A DNA stretch of 64,000 bases, from assembly GCF_007672725.1 (NCBI RefSeq), contig NZ_VDTC01000001.1:412453-476452 (forward strand), written 5' to 3'. Below the pieces are notes generated by a model, which did not search any database, was not told where the DNA came from, and saw only the letters and a list, made by a program, of their open reading frames with translations. The DNA comes from Corynebacterium aurimucosum ATCC 700975 (GTDB lineage: Bacteria > Actinomycetota > Actinomycetes > Mycobacteriales > Mycobacteriaceae). This document shows positions 55,518-63,863 of the stretch, piece after piece; position 1 is the stretch's first letter; every line of letters begins with the position of its first letter. The position numbers and the translations under genes were made by a program.

Positions 55518-55557
55518 GCCGTCTTGTCGCGTCACCGGGTACGGCTCCCTCGTCCGG
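55518..55557 (-). promoter_or_regulatory. Guanidine-III (ykkC-III) riboswitch
   Basis: The minus strand reads CCGGACGAGG, GAGCCGTACCCGG and then GACAAGACGGC. These are the conserved blocks of the guanidine-III class pseudoknot (CCGGACGAGG...GCCGUACCCGGU...GACAAGACGGC). The 3' end lies 3 bases before the arm of a hairpin GGCCAG-AAAGGG-CTGGCC (55503-55520) that holds the ribosome site in its loop. The two structures share 55518-55520, which suggests translational control. Confidence 0.9.
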
Positions 55558-55609
55558 GGCTCGCATAAATCGCGGCGAGCCTGCCCACAATAATGGCACA
55601 CTGGGCGGC

Positions 55610-56449
55610 ATGAAGATTGCATTCCTAGGTACTGGCCGCATGGGCACTGAGCTCGCCCGACACCTCCTCAAGAACCATGAGCTCACCGTTTGGAACCGCA
55701 CCGCCGAGCGCGCGCAGCCGCTGGTCGAGTCCGGCGCTACCCTCGCCGATTCGCCCACCGCCGCCGTAGAGGGCGCAGAGGTCATCATTACCTCGCTCTT
55801 TGGCCCCGATGACATCCGTGAGCGAGTCATTGACGCCAACCTCATCCCGGAGGGCGTGACCTGGATCGATACCACGACCGTCTCCCCCGATGCCGCCCGC
55901 GAATTCGCTGCCGCGGTCGACTCTTATGTCCACGCGCCCGTCGTCGGCTCGCTAGGCCCAGCACGCGAAGGCAAGCTCGGCGTTTACGTGGGCACGCCTG
56001 ACGACGACCGCCGCGAGCTCGCCATGACCATCGCCGAGCCGTGGGCCGATGAGAACAAGCTCATCGGCGTGGAGTCCGCCGCCACCGCGGCGATTGGCAA
56101 GCTCCTGGCCAACCTAGCACTTGCCGTTACCGCGGAGGGCGTGCTGGAAGCACTCCACCTCGGCGAGTCCGAGGGCCTCGATTCCGAGGTCATCCTCGAG
56201 ATGCTCGACATCACCGGCCTGGCCTTCATGAAGAACATGAAGGGCCCGTTCATCACCGGCGAGCGCAACACCACTCCGGGTGACTTCACCGTGGATGCCC
56301 TGTGCAAGGACGCCAAGCTCATGGAGATGACCGCCAACAAGCCGCTGCCTGCAGTGGCCGCCGCCATCGAGCGCTTTGAGGAACAGCAGGCCATGGGCCA
56401 CGGCGACCAGGACTTCTCCTCCATCTTCGTCTTCCGCAACAAGGGCTAG
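55610..56449 (+). CDS. NAD(P)-dependent oxidoreductase (beta-hydroxyacid dehydrogenase family)
   Basis: 279 residues. Rossmann motif FLGTGRMGTELARHL at the N-terminus, substrate-binding segment APVVGSLGPAREGKLGVYVG, and the catalytic-lysine region AAIGKLLANLAL (the equivalent of G-x2-G-x2-x-K-x3-N). The C-terminal helical domain is as in 6-phosphogluconate/hydroxyisobutyrate dehydrogenase relatives. The substrate cannot be assigned. It is divergent from gdx. Confidence 0.85.
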   Translation: MKIAFLGTGRMGTELARHLLKNHELTVWNRTAERAQPLVESGATLADSPTAAVEGAEVIITSLFGPDDIRERVIDANLIPEGVTWIDTTTVSPDAAREFAAAVDSYVHAPVVGSLGPAREGKLGVYVGTPDDDRRELAMTIAEPWADENKLIGVESAATAAIGKLLANLALAVTAEGVLEALHLGESEGLDSEVILEMLDITGLAFMKNMKGPFITGERNTTPGDFTVDALCKDAKLMEMTANKPLPAVAAAIERFEEQQAMGHGDQDFSSIFVFRNKG

Positions 56450-56458
56450 CCTCGAGAG

Positions 56459-57082
56459 CTAGGCACTGCGCTTTCCGACGAGCCCGCGCAGCACCTCCTC
56501 CAGCTGCGCGTTATCCCCCGTGTCCTGGCTGTGAAAGCGCGCGGCAATAAACTCCGCGCGTACGCGGCTATCACTCGCTAGCCGCTCCACATTAAGTTGG
56601 TATCCTGCCGCCGTAACCAGCGCATCAAAGAACACCGTCTGCGTACGGGTATTGCCTTCCCTAAAACTATGCACCACATTGAGCTCGCCCCACAGCTCCG
56701 CCAGCTTGGTCACAAACTCATCAATCTCTAGGCCACGCAGAAAATCATCCTTCGCCAGCCCCGCAAACAGCTTCTCTGCTGCCTTCGTCATTTCCGGCCC
56801 CGCCGGATAGTAGGCATGCCCAGCCTTAATCATGAACTGGTCTGTAGGGGCAGTCCGCTCTTCACCCGCCCAGTCATACACATCCTGAAAAAGATGTCGA
56901 TGTATAGCCTTGAAGTGCGCGTAGTCAAAAGCACCTTCCACAGGTGCCGACTCCAACTCGGTTATCCGAAGAAATACAAGCTTTTCTTCCAAGATCCGTA
57001 GTTCTTCTGCGTCATCTAACCCCAAGCGATTCTTCAGAACCTTGGTCCCTGGAATGAAATAGCTCTCCCAGCCCCCGCTCAT
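56459..57082 (-). CDS. Fic-domain adenylyltransferase toxin
   Basis: 207 residues. The Fic motif HSFREGNTRTQ (138-148) has the catalytic His138 and the phosphate-anchoring EGN-x-R. The flap region TDQFMIKAGHAYYPAG and N-terminal FDYAHFKAIHRHLFQDVYDWAGE are family typical. Fic enzymes AMPylate targets such as gyrase/topoisomerase IV. A VbhA-type antitoxin gene lies 16 bases upstream on the same strand, so this is a class I (FicT-FicA) module. Confidence 0.92.
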   Translation of the reverse strand: MSGGWESYFIPGTKVLKNRLGLDDAEELRILEEKLVFLRITELESAPVEGAFDYAHFKAIHRHLFQDVYDWAGEERTAPTDQFMIKAGHAYYPAGPEMTKAAEKLFAGLAKDDFLRGLEIDEFVTKLAELWGELNVVHSFREGNTRTQTVFFDALVTAAGYQLNVERLASDSRVRAEFIAARFHSQDTGDNAQLEEVLRGLVGKRSA

Positions 57083-57098
57083 GTTTCTCCCCCGCGCT

Positions 57099-57290
57099 CT
57101 ATTTCAGCGAAGCTCGCCGAACACGAGCGATAGCTTCGTCGGCAGATAATGTCCCTGCAGCCACCTCGCGGCCCAGCTGGCGCACGTACTCATCAGTCAC
57201 ATCGTGGCCTGCTAGACGCAACGCAGCATCGCTCAACGCTAACGGATCACGGTCGCTACTACTGCTTTCAATTTGAACAGGCTCCGACAT
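57099..57290 (-). CDS. VbhA-family antitoxin of the Fic toxin
   Basis: 63 residues. The C-terminal part (VTDEYVRQLGREVAAGTLSADEAIARV) fits the antitoxin VbhA fold. The inhibitory motif [S/T]-x3-E-[G/N] should lie just before it; here the aligned residues are Ala23-x3-Ala27-Gly28, so both the Ser and the inhibitory Glu appear replaced. The alignment is by eye. The ATG has a weak ribosome site (GGAGGATAGCA). Confidence 0.78.
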   Translation of the reverse strand: MSEPVQIESSSSDRDPLALSDAALRLAGHDVTDEYVRQLGREVAAGTLSADEAIARVRRASLK

Positions 57291-57465
57291 TGCTATCCTC
57301 CCGAGTTTTCAACTACATTTTCTCTCATTTTAGCAGCTCATGACACCAATCCCAAGGGTGTTTCCCACCTCGAAAAGAACGTTCGGGGCGTGCATTTTGC
57401 TAAACTTCATAAATAAGTTTTAACTATTGTCTAGCCGCCCAATGTAAGGAGCACGCCGCCCAGCA

Positions 57466-58044
57466 ATGCTTTCCATCGACGCCGATTATGGGCATTCCAC
57501 GCCCCTTGGACATCTTGAGAAGGACTTCGCCCCAGGCCGCATCTATGGCCTCGCTGGGCCCAACGGTTCAGGTAAATCCACGTTGCTAGCCACGCTCGGC
57601 GGTGAGCTTGCGCCTCTCGAAGGCTCAGTGGAGTGCGACGGCCATCCCGTCGGCACGAAGGAGCAACCGGGTGCTGTACTTACGGTGGCTGAGCCGGTTT
57701 TCCTCCCCGACCTCACCGTGGGCGAGCACCTGGACTTGATAGGAAAGGCGACAGGGGTGGACGTCGCCAAGCTCTGCGAACTCTGGGCGCTTGAGCCTCT
57801 CCTCCCTCACCCCGCCTCGCGCCTGTCCTCAGGCCAGCGCCAGCGCGTGTTCCTGGCCGCACAGCTGTACCAGCCGGCGCGCGCAGTGCTTATCGACGAG
57901 CCCGAGCGCCACCTCGACGCCACCTGGACTGAGTTCCTCGCAAGCGAATTGCGCTACCTAGCCGACGAGGAGAATCGCTGCATCGTCGTGGCCACGCATT
58001 CCGACACGATCACCCAGGCCTGCGACGAGGTGGTGCAGCTGTGA
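57466..58044 (+). CDS. Short ABC-type ATP-binding protein
   Basis: 192 residues, shorter than usual (about 220-250). Walker A GPNGSGKST, signature RLSSGQRQRVFLAAQL, Walker B AVLIDEPERHLD and H-loop VATHSD are present. GGAG lies 14 bases before the ATG, a long spacing; no better in-frame start was found. It is coupled to the next membrane-protein gene, so the two probably form an ABC transporter. The substrate is unknown. Confidence 0.82.
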   Translation: MLSIDADYGHSTPLGHLEKDFAPGRIYGLAGPNGSGKSTLLATLGGELAPLEGSVECDGHPVGTKEQPGAVLTVAEPVFLPDLTVGEHLDLIGKATGVDVAKLCELWALEPLLPHPASRLSSGQRQRVFLAAQLYQPARAVLIDEPERHLDATWTEFLASELRYLADEENRCIVVATHSDTITQACDEVVQL

Positions 58045-59060
58045 TGCGCACGCTATCCCGGCTAGGTGATGGCATTTGGTATCTCATCCTCGCCGGTATC
58101 GTCATCGGCTTCGGCTACACAGGATGGCAAGAAGTCAGCGCCGTCGTGCCTATCATCCCGGCGCGCATCACGCTGACTGGTGTCGCTCCTATTGCCGGCA
58201 TCGTGGGACTGCTCGCTCTCATCGTGTTCGCCGAGACTCTTTATCCCCTACGGGCGCTCTCCCGGGAACGTTGGGTGTACGTTGATCGCCCACGCGGCAA
58301 ACTCCGCGGTACCGACTGGATCACATGGACGCAGCTGATCGGGTTCGGGGTCTTAGGTCTCGGCATCTGCGTGTCCACCGGGCTATCCCCGTGGTTCGCG
58401 CTGACAGTCCCGGCCCTGCGTTTCGTCGTGGGGTGGCGCTCGTTCACGCTGGCTTCGCTTCTCAGCGCTGGGCATACGCGCCTGGTCGGTGGATCCGGCC
58501 TTGGTCTGCTTGATTCGGAGGTCACCTCTGATGCCATTGCGAGCCAGTCCGCCTGGATTCCTCGTCGCACCCATGCGCCCTCCACGTTGACGGGTCTCTT
58601 CTTCCGTCGTCTGGGACGACGGTGGTACATCGGCGTCGGTGCGCTCGCAGCCCTCGGCTTGACGTTGGGGTTCGCCCCACAGCTCGGGGCGCTGGCTATC
58701 GTCGGATTCATGTCCGCGTGGAGCATCGTCGGCGCGGCGGTTGGGCGCGCTGCCTCCTTCGGCCGCGTCAGCGACGATGCATGGCCCGACTGGGGCCTTC
58801 CCCTTATCGCTTCAGTGGGCACGGCGCTCCTTGGTGCTGGTGTCCTCCTCTTGGTGTGGAAGCTCTCCGCCATCGCAGTGGTGCTCATCATCGCCGGTCT
58901 TAGCTGGGCGTCGTTTAAGCGTTCCCGCCCGGCACAGGTAGACAGCATGTCCATGCTGGACAGCGGCGGCTTCGGTGTCTCCTTCTCCCCCGAGGTGCTG
59001 CACTACATTGCCCGCGGCGCCCTCGGTCTTGGTGTGGCGGCCCTTGCGCTGGGGTATTAG
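58044..59060 (+). CDS. Membrane protein partner of the short ABC ATPase
   Basis: 338 residues from the ATG at 58044, overlapping the ATPase stop by one base (TGATG). About eight hydrophobic helices in two blocks (12-115 and 180-338) with a polar loop between. I recognise no named permease family. Coupling to the ATPase suggests an ABC exporter permease (inference). Confidence 0.72.
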   Translation: MRTLSRLGDGIWYLILAGIVIGFGYTGWQEVSAVVPIIPARITLTGVAPIAGIVGLLALIVFAETLYPLRALSRERWVYVDRPRGKLRGTDWITWTQLIGFGVLGLGICVSTGLSPWFALTVPALRFVVGWRSFTLASLLSAGHTRLVGGSGLGLLDSEVTSDAIASQSAWIPRRTHAPSTLTGLFFRRLGRRWYIGVGALAALGLTLGFAPQLGALAIVGFMSAWSIVGAAVGRAASFGRVSDDAWPDWGLPLIASVGTALLGAGVLLLVWKLSAIAVVLIIAGLSWASFKRSRPAQVDSMSMLDSGGFGVSFSPEVLHYIARGALGLGVAALALGY

Positions 59061-59144
59061 CCGGGCTAGTCTTTCGGGCATGAAGATTTTTTCCTAATTC
59101 GACGTCACACTTTTTACGCGACTTACTCGAAGGTGGATTTCTTC

Positions 59145-60764
59145 ATGCCTATTTCTTTTTCTCATCTCACCGTCACCTGGCCCGACGGCACCCCCTGTTT
59201 CACGGAGCTCACCGGCACGTTTTCCTCGCACTTCACGGGCTTGGTCGGTGCGAATGGTTCCGGAAAATCAACGCTAGCCAAGGTACTTGCAGGCCTCATT
59301 GCCCCGACTTCGGGAACGGTATCCGCGGGCTCAGTCCTCTATGTCGACCAGGATTTAGGCCTCCATACGTCTAGCACCATCGCCGATGTCTTTGGCGCGA
59401 CCGAAGTCCTCAACGCCATTGCCCGCATTGAGGCTGGCGAATACTCGGAAGAGCTCGCCGCCACTGTTGGTGAGCAGTGGGACTTAGCAGAACGTATTGA
59501 AGCAGCTCTCGACGCTGCGGGTATCCCCTTCCCCTTAGAGCGCACTATCGGAACACTGTCGGGTGGTGAAGCGGTGACCGTGGCACTGACCGCCGCATTC
59601 TTCCGCAAGCCGGATTTCCTCATCCTCGACGAGCCCACCAACAACCTGGACTCCTCATCACGCCAGCGCCTGCTCGAGCTCATTCGCACCGCGCCGATGC
59701 CGGTTCTCGTCGTCTCACACGACCGCGAGCTCCTCGCGCACGCGGATAGCATTGCGGAGCTCTACCACGGAACACTTCGCGAGTTCGAGGGAAACTACTC
59801 CTCCTACCGCGCAGCGATTGATGCCGAGCAGGATTCCGCGCAGGCCAAGGTCAGGGAGACCAAGGCTGAGCACCGCAAACAGATCCGCGAGCGCGCCGCC
59901 ATGCAGACCCGCATTGCACGCGATGCCCGCCGCGGCAAGAACTTCGCCGCCTCGAAGCGCAAACCCGGCATGGCCATGGGCTTGGACAAGAACCGTTCCG
60001 AGCGCTCGGCCGCTGGGCGTTCTCAACAGGCCAACGATGCAGTCGCTGCCGCCCAGTCGGCGCACGACAAGGCACAGCGCGCGCTTCGCGACGACACCCA
60101 TGTCCACATCGACCTCCCCGGCACTGAGCTTCCCGCGGGCACCCGCGTGCTGGTCAGCGATCTGCTCAGCATTACTGGCCCCGAGCGTGTTCGCCTTGCC
60201 GGGCCCAACGGCAGCGGCAAGACCACCGTCCTCAACCGCATTGCCCGCGGCGACGTCGAGTACGCGCTGCCCTGCGGGTACATCCGCCAGCGCATCGTCT
60301 TGCCCGCAGAGAAATCGGTGCTCGACATCGTGCGGGAGGCCAACCCCAGCGCAAACCCGCAGTTCCTGCGCGACCAGCTGGTCCAAATGCTCTTTATCAA
60401 CGACAAGATCCACCAGCCAGTGGGCCAGCTTTCTGGTGGCGAGCGCTTCCGCGTCGAAATCGCCCGCGTCTTGCTCAGCGACCCAGCCCCGCGCTTTCTG
60501 CTTCTCGACGAACCGACAAACAACCTCGATATCCCCACCACCGATTGGCTGATTGAGGTGCTCACGAGCTACCGCGGGGCATTCATCCTGGTCAGCCACG
60601 ACGAGCACGTGTGCGAGCAGCTCAACCTCACAACGACCGTTTCCATGGATGACTACAACTCGCTCCGTGAAACGGAATACCTTCTGCGTTCCCCTCGCAA
60701 TGCAGAGCGACTACGTAACTCCATCGACCAGCTGAAGGCATCTGACAAAAGGCATCAGTCATAA
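59145..60764 (+). CDS. ABC-F family ATP-binding protein
   Basis: 539 residues from the ATG at 59145, with AAGGTGGA upstream. There are two ABC domains in tandem: Walker A GANGSGKST and GPNGSGKTT; signatures TLSGGEAVTVAL and QLSGGERFRVEIA; Walker B FLILDEPTNNLD and FLLLDEPTNNLD. A Lys/Arg-rich linker (about 225-310) joins them. There is no membrane segment, so it is a ribosome-acting ABC-F protein. Resistance-type members exist in this family, but no drug specificity can be read here. Confidence 0.9.
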   Translation: MPISFSHLTVTWPDGTPCFTELTGTFSSHFTGLVGANGSGKSTLAKVLAGLIAPTSGTVSAGSVLYVDQDLGLHTSSTIADVFGATEVLNAIARIEAGEYSEELAATVGEQWDLAERIEAALDAAGIPFPLERTIGTLSGGEAVTVALTAAFFRKPDFLILDEPTNNLDSSSRQRLLELIRTAPMPVLVVSHDRELLAHADSIAELYHGTLREFEGNYSSYRAAIDAEQDSAQAKVRETKAEHRKQIRERAAMQTRIARDARRGKNFAASKRKPGMAMGLDKNRSERSAAGRSQQANDAVAAAQSAHDKAQRALRDDTHVHIDLPGTELPAGTRVLVSDLLSITGPERVRLAGPNGSGKTTVLNRIARGDVEYALPCGYIRQRIVLPAEKSVLDIVREANPSANPQFLRDQLVQMLFINDKIHQPVGQLSGGERFRVEIARVLLSDPAPRFLLLDEPTNNLDIPTTDWLIEVLTSYRGAFILVSHDEHVCEQLNLTTTVSMDDYNSLRETEYLLRSPRNAERLRNSIDQLKASDKRHQS

Positions 60765-60893
60765 GGCGTTTTCACGGCCCAAAACGCCTTTTGCGCATGG
60801 CAGATGGCGTTTTTACACCCAAAGATACCTTTTATCAGACGCCTTTTGCGGGACGCCCCTTGTGAGGCGCCCTTTGTGAGGCGCCACAAGGAG
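60763..60893. repeat. Paired hairpins plus 14-bp tandem repeats (second copy of family)
   Basis: Hairpin 1 has perfect 10-bp arms AAGGCGTTTT (60763-60772) / AAAACGCCTT (60781-60790). Hairpin 2 (60803-60832) is an imperfect relative introduced by CAGATGG. Then come about four 14-bp units (60838, 60852, 60866, 60880) of the form GACGCCCCTTGTGA. Hairpin 1, followed by TTTTG, can also act as the ABC-F terminator. Confidence 0.75.
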
Positions 60894-60903
60894 GGACAGC
60901 GAG

Positions 60904-62286
60904 CTAGCTGACGAGTACCTGCGCGGCAGCGCGGGCGCCGGCGATGACGGCCGGCACGCCGACTCCATCGGCCCAGGCGCCGGCGGTGGCGATACCGGGG
61001 ACGTCGGCAAGCGCGGCACGCACGGCGGCAACGGTAGCCAGGTGCTTTTCGTCATAGCGGGGGATGCCGCCGAACCAGCGCTGCGTGTAGATCTCCTCCA
61101 CGCCGGCGGCGCGGCCGTCGAAGCCGGTGATCTTCTGCAGGTCATCGAGGGCGTAGTCCACCAGGTCATCCTCTTCCGCACGCACGAGGGCGTCATCGCC
61201 GAAGCGGCCGAAGGAGGCGCGCACGAGGAAGCCCTCGCGCTCGTTCAGGTGCGGCCACTTATTGGAGGAGAGCGTGAAGGCCTTGGCGTGCACGCCGGGC
61301 TCGTCAGAGGCGACGAGAATGCCGGTGGCCTCCGGAAGGGAGTTGCCCTCCGGGTCTGTGGCGGAGGCAAAGTTGAATCCGACGACCGCAGAGGAGGCCA
61401 GCTGGACAGAAGACAACTCCTGGGCGGCCTCCGGGGCCACGGACTTGAGCAGGCGCGCGGTCGTCGGAGCCGGGGTGGCAAAGAGCACGCGGTCGAAGGG
61501 ACCGATATCCCCCGGCGCGCCCTTGACCTCAAAGGCATCACCCTTGCGTGTAACACCCGAGACGAAGGTGTCCAGGTGGATCTGCGCGCCGGACTTCTCA
61601 GCCAGGGCCTCATAAAGCTCGGCGTAGCCGCCCTTGAAGGTGCCGAAGACGGAGCCTTCGGCCGGGCTGCGGCCGGACTCGATCTGTTTGATTGCCGCCG
61701 ACAGGGTTACCGGTCCCTCTTTCGCCAGCGAGTCCAGCGTGGCCGCTAGGTGCGGAACCGTGGCGCGCAGGCCCAGATCATCGGCCGTACAGGAGTACAC
61801 ACCGCCGAGCAGCGCGGAGACCACGTGATCCACCACGTCATCGCCGTATTGCTGGCGCACGAGCTTGCCCACGGAGACGTCCCCGCCGACTTCCCATTCG
61901 AAGGGCTGCTCGTTGGTGATGCGCTCATTGGTGGCAGCGGAGAAGAAGTCCTGCGGCGCGGAAGGAATGCCCATGACACCGCCCTGTGGCAAGAAGTGCA
62001 GCTCGCCGCCGGTATACACGCGGGGGCGCAGCTGACTGTTGGGTTCCACGAAGGAATCCTCCAAGCCCAGCTCCGTGAAGAAGTCCACGGCATCTTGGCG
62101 GCGGCGGATGAAGGCCTCCGCGCCCATGTCCGTGGGGCCGCCGTTGAAAGCCACGGTGTGCAGCTTGCCGCCGATGCGATCGGCCGCCTCGAAAACATAA
62201 ACCTCATGGGAGCCCTCAGTGTTGTGCTTGAGTTCCCACGCGGCGGTGAGTCCCGCCAGTCCAGCACCAATGATCGCGATTTTCAT
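60904..62286 (-). CDS. hemY: Coproporphyrinogen III oxidase / protoporphyrinogen oxidase (HemY/CgoX)
   Basis: 460 residues. N-terminal FAD motif IIGAGLAGLTAAWEL, substrate-domain GGPTDMGAEAFIRRR and C-terminal FAD closure GVGVPAVIAGARAAAQ. In actinobacteria this protein oxidises coproporphyrinogen III to coproporphyrin III in the coproporphyrin-dependent heme pathway. It starts directly after the hemE stop. Confidence 0.94.
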   Translation of the reverse strand: MKIAIIGAGLAGLTAAWELKHNTEGSHEVYVFEAADRIGGKLHTVAFNGGPTDMGAEAFIRRRQDAVDFFTELGLEDSFVEPNSQLRPRVYTGGELHFLPQGGVMGIPSAPQDFFSAATNERITNEQPFEWEVGGDVSVGKLVRQQYGDDVVDHVVSALLGGVYSCTADDLGLRATVPHLAATLDSLAKEGPVTLSAAIKQIESGRSPAEGSVFGTFKGGYAELYEALAEKSGAQIHLDTFVSGVTRKGDAFEVKGAPGDIGPFDRVLFATPAPTTARLLKSVAPEAAQELSSVQLASSAVVGFNFASATDPEGNSLPEATGILVASDEPGVHAKAFTLSSNKWPHLNEREGFLVRASFGRFGDDALVRAEEDDLVDYALDDLQKITGFDGRAAGVEEIYTQRWFGGIPRYDEKHLATVAAVRAALADVPGIATAGAWADGVGVPAVIAGARAAAQVLVS

Positions 62287-63327
62287 TTAGCCCTCCTCGT
62301 GGATGATGGCGACGGCGCGGGTGATGGCGTCGGCGTCGGTAGTCGGCAGAACCCCGTGGCCGAGGTTCCAGATGTGTCCCTTCACGTCGCCGCGCTCCCT
62401 TGCGCGGGCGACCTCTGCTTTGATGGTGCGCACGCCCTGGCGCACCGCCTCCTCGCCGGCAAAGAGCAAGGCTGGATCAAGGTTGCCCTGCAGAATGTCT
62501 GCATCGACGCGTGCCGCGGCGGCCTCCATGCTCACGCGGTAATCCACGCCCATGACCTCCGAACCGGCCTCCGACATCGCGCCGAGCAACTCGCCGGTTC
62601 CCACGCCGAAGTGAATGCGCGGCACGCGGCCCTCCGCGGCCTTAAGGATCTGCGTTGAATAGGGCAGAACAAACTCGCGGTAGTCGCGCTCATTGAGGTA
62701 GCCCGCCCAGGAATCGAAGAGCTGCATCGCGTCGATTCCCGCCTCCAGCTGGAGCTGGAGGAAAGAGATGATCGTCGGTGTGAGGCGCTCCATGAGCTGG
62801 TGCCAAGTGTCCGGCTCGGAATGCATCAGGGCCTTGGTGCGCTCATGATTCTTCGAGGGACCGCCCTCAATTAGGTAGCTGGCCAAGGTAAAAGGCGCGC
62901 CGACAAAACCGATGAGCGCCTGCTTGTCGGTGAGCTCGTTCAGAATGATCTCGATGCCCTGGCGCACCTCGGGCACGTCGACGTCGAGGATAGGCAGGTT
63001 CGCCACATCCTCCTTGCTGCGCACGGGCGCATCCATGACTGGGCCGCGCCCGGGGACGATCTCCACGCCGACGCCCGCAGCCTTGAGCGGGACGACGATA
63101 TCGCTGAACAAGATGGCCGCGTCGACGTCGTGGCGGCGCACTGGCTGCAGGGTAATCTCCGCCAGCAGCTCCGGCATGAAGCAGGAATCCAGCATGCTGA
63201 TTCCCTCACGGACCTTGCGGTACTCCGGCAAAGAACGCCCCGCCTGGCGCATGAACCAGACGGGTGGACGGGACGGGGTGCGGCCGGAAGCGGCCTCAAT
63301 AAGCGGCGCGGCAGACAGACGAGACAT
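62287..63327 (-). CDS. hemE: Uroporphyrinogen decarboxylase
   Basis: 346 residues from the ATG at 63327 (MSRLSAAPLIEAASG). CATAAT is exactly 7 bases upstream, so the mRNA is probably leaderless and the ATG at 63336 is rejected. The signatures PPVWFMRQAGRSLPEYR, ILFSDIVVPLKAAGV and the conserved Asp/Tyr residues (FVGAPFTLASYL) are intact. It decarboxylates uroporphyrinogen III to coproporphyrinogen III. Confidence 0.96.
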   Translation of the reverse strand: MSRLSAAPLIEAASGRTPSRPPVWFMRQAGRSLPEYRKVREGISMLDSCFMPELLAEITLQPVRRHDVDAAILFSDIVVPLKAAGVGVEIVPGRGPVMDAPVRSKEDVANLPILDVDVPEVRQGIEIILNELTDKQALIGFVGAPFTLASYLIEGGPSKNHERTKALMHSEPDTWHQLMERLTPTIISFLQLQLEAGIDAMQLFDSWAGYLNERDYREFVLPYSTQILKAAEGRVPRIHFGVGTGELLGAMSEAGSEVMGVDYRVSMEAAAARVDADILQGNLDPALLFAGEEAVRQGVRTIKAEVARARERGDVKGHIWNLGHGVLPTTDADAITRAVAIIHEEG

Positions 63328-63365
63328 ACCGTCCATTATGAATCAAAAGTTGGAGTGGGCGCCAA

Positions 63366-63863
63366 TCAGGAATTCTGCGCCCGACGGGCCTTAATGAACG
63401 CCGTCGAGTCTGGATGAAAGAGGAAGAAGATTCCCACCATGAGCGCCATCGGAATGAGCAACAAGAGCAGCCCGCCCACGCCGGCAATCAGCGCCGCAAT
63501 GCTGACGAACATGGCATAGGCGGAAACCCCGGTAATGATGCGGCGCGCCCACACCGAACCGTTTGCTAACTGCGCGGAGCACGCCGCAATGATGACAGCG
63601 CTCACCACATGAGAAATGGCAGCAAAGCGCGTATTGAAACGGATATAGCCCACCTGCTCTGGGCTGAGTTCGGGGTTGGTCACCGAGCCATAGGAGCCAA
63701 AGAGTCCCACCATTCCGGCGGTCAACATCACAACGGCGGCAACCACAAAGACCCAATAGGAGATGCGCAGCTGGGAAGGCCAGGTTGAAAGATCCTGCTC
63801 GCCCTGCTTCTTGGGGCGGCGCGGACGGCGGTTATAGTCCGCGGGGCCGGGGCGGTCATTCAT
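63366..63863 (-). CDS. Four-helix membrane protein of unknown function
   Basis: 165 residues. A basic Pro-rich N-terminus (PAAD-type, RRPRRPKK) precedes four helices (about 36-56, 82-100, 107-128, 129-150). No named family is recognised. The ATG overlaps the upstream stop by 4 bases, so it is translationally coupled to that gene; hemE follows 38 bases downstream. Confidence 0.78.
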   Translation of the reverse strand: MNDRPGPADYNRRPRRPKKQGEQDLSTWPSQLRISYWVFVVAAVVMLTAGMVGLFGSYGSVTNPELSPEQVGYIRFNTRFAAISHVVSAVIIAACSAQLANGSVWARRIITGVSAYAMFVSIAALIAGVGGLLLLLIPMALMVGIFFLFHPDSTAFIKARRAQNS

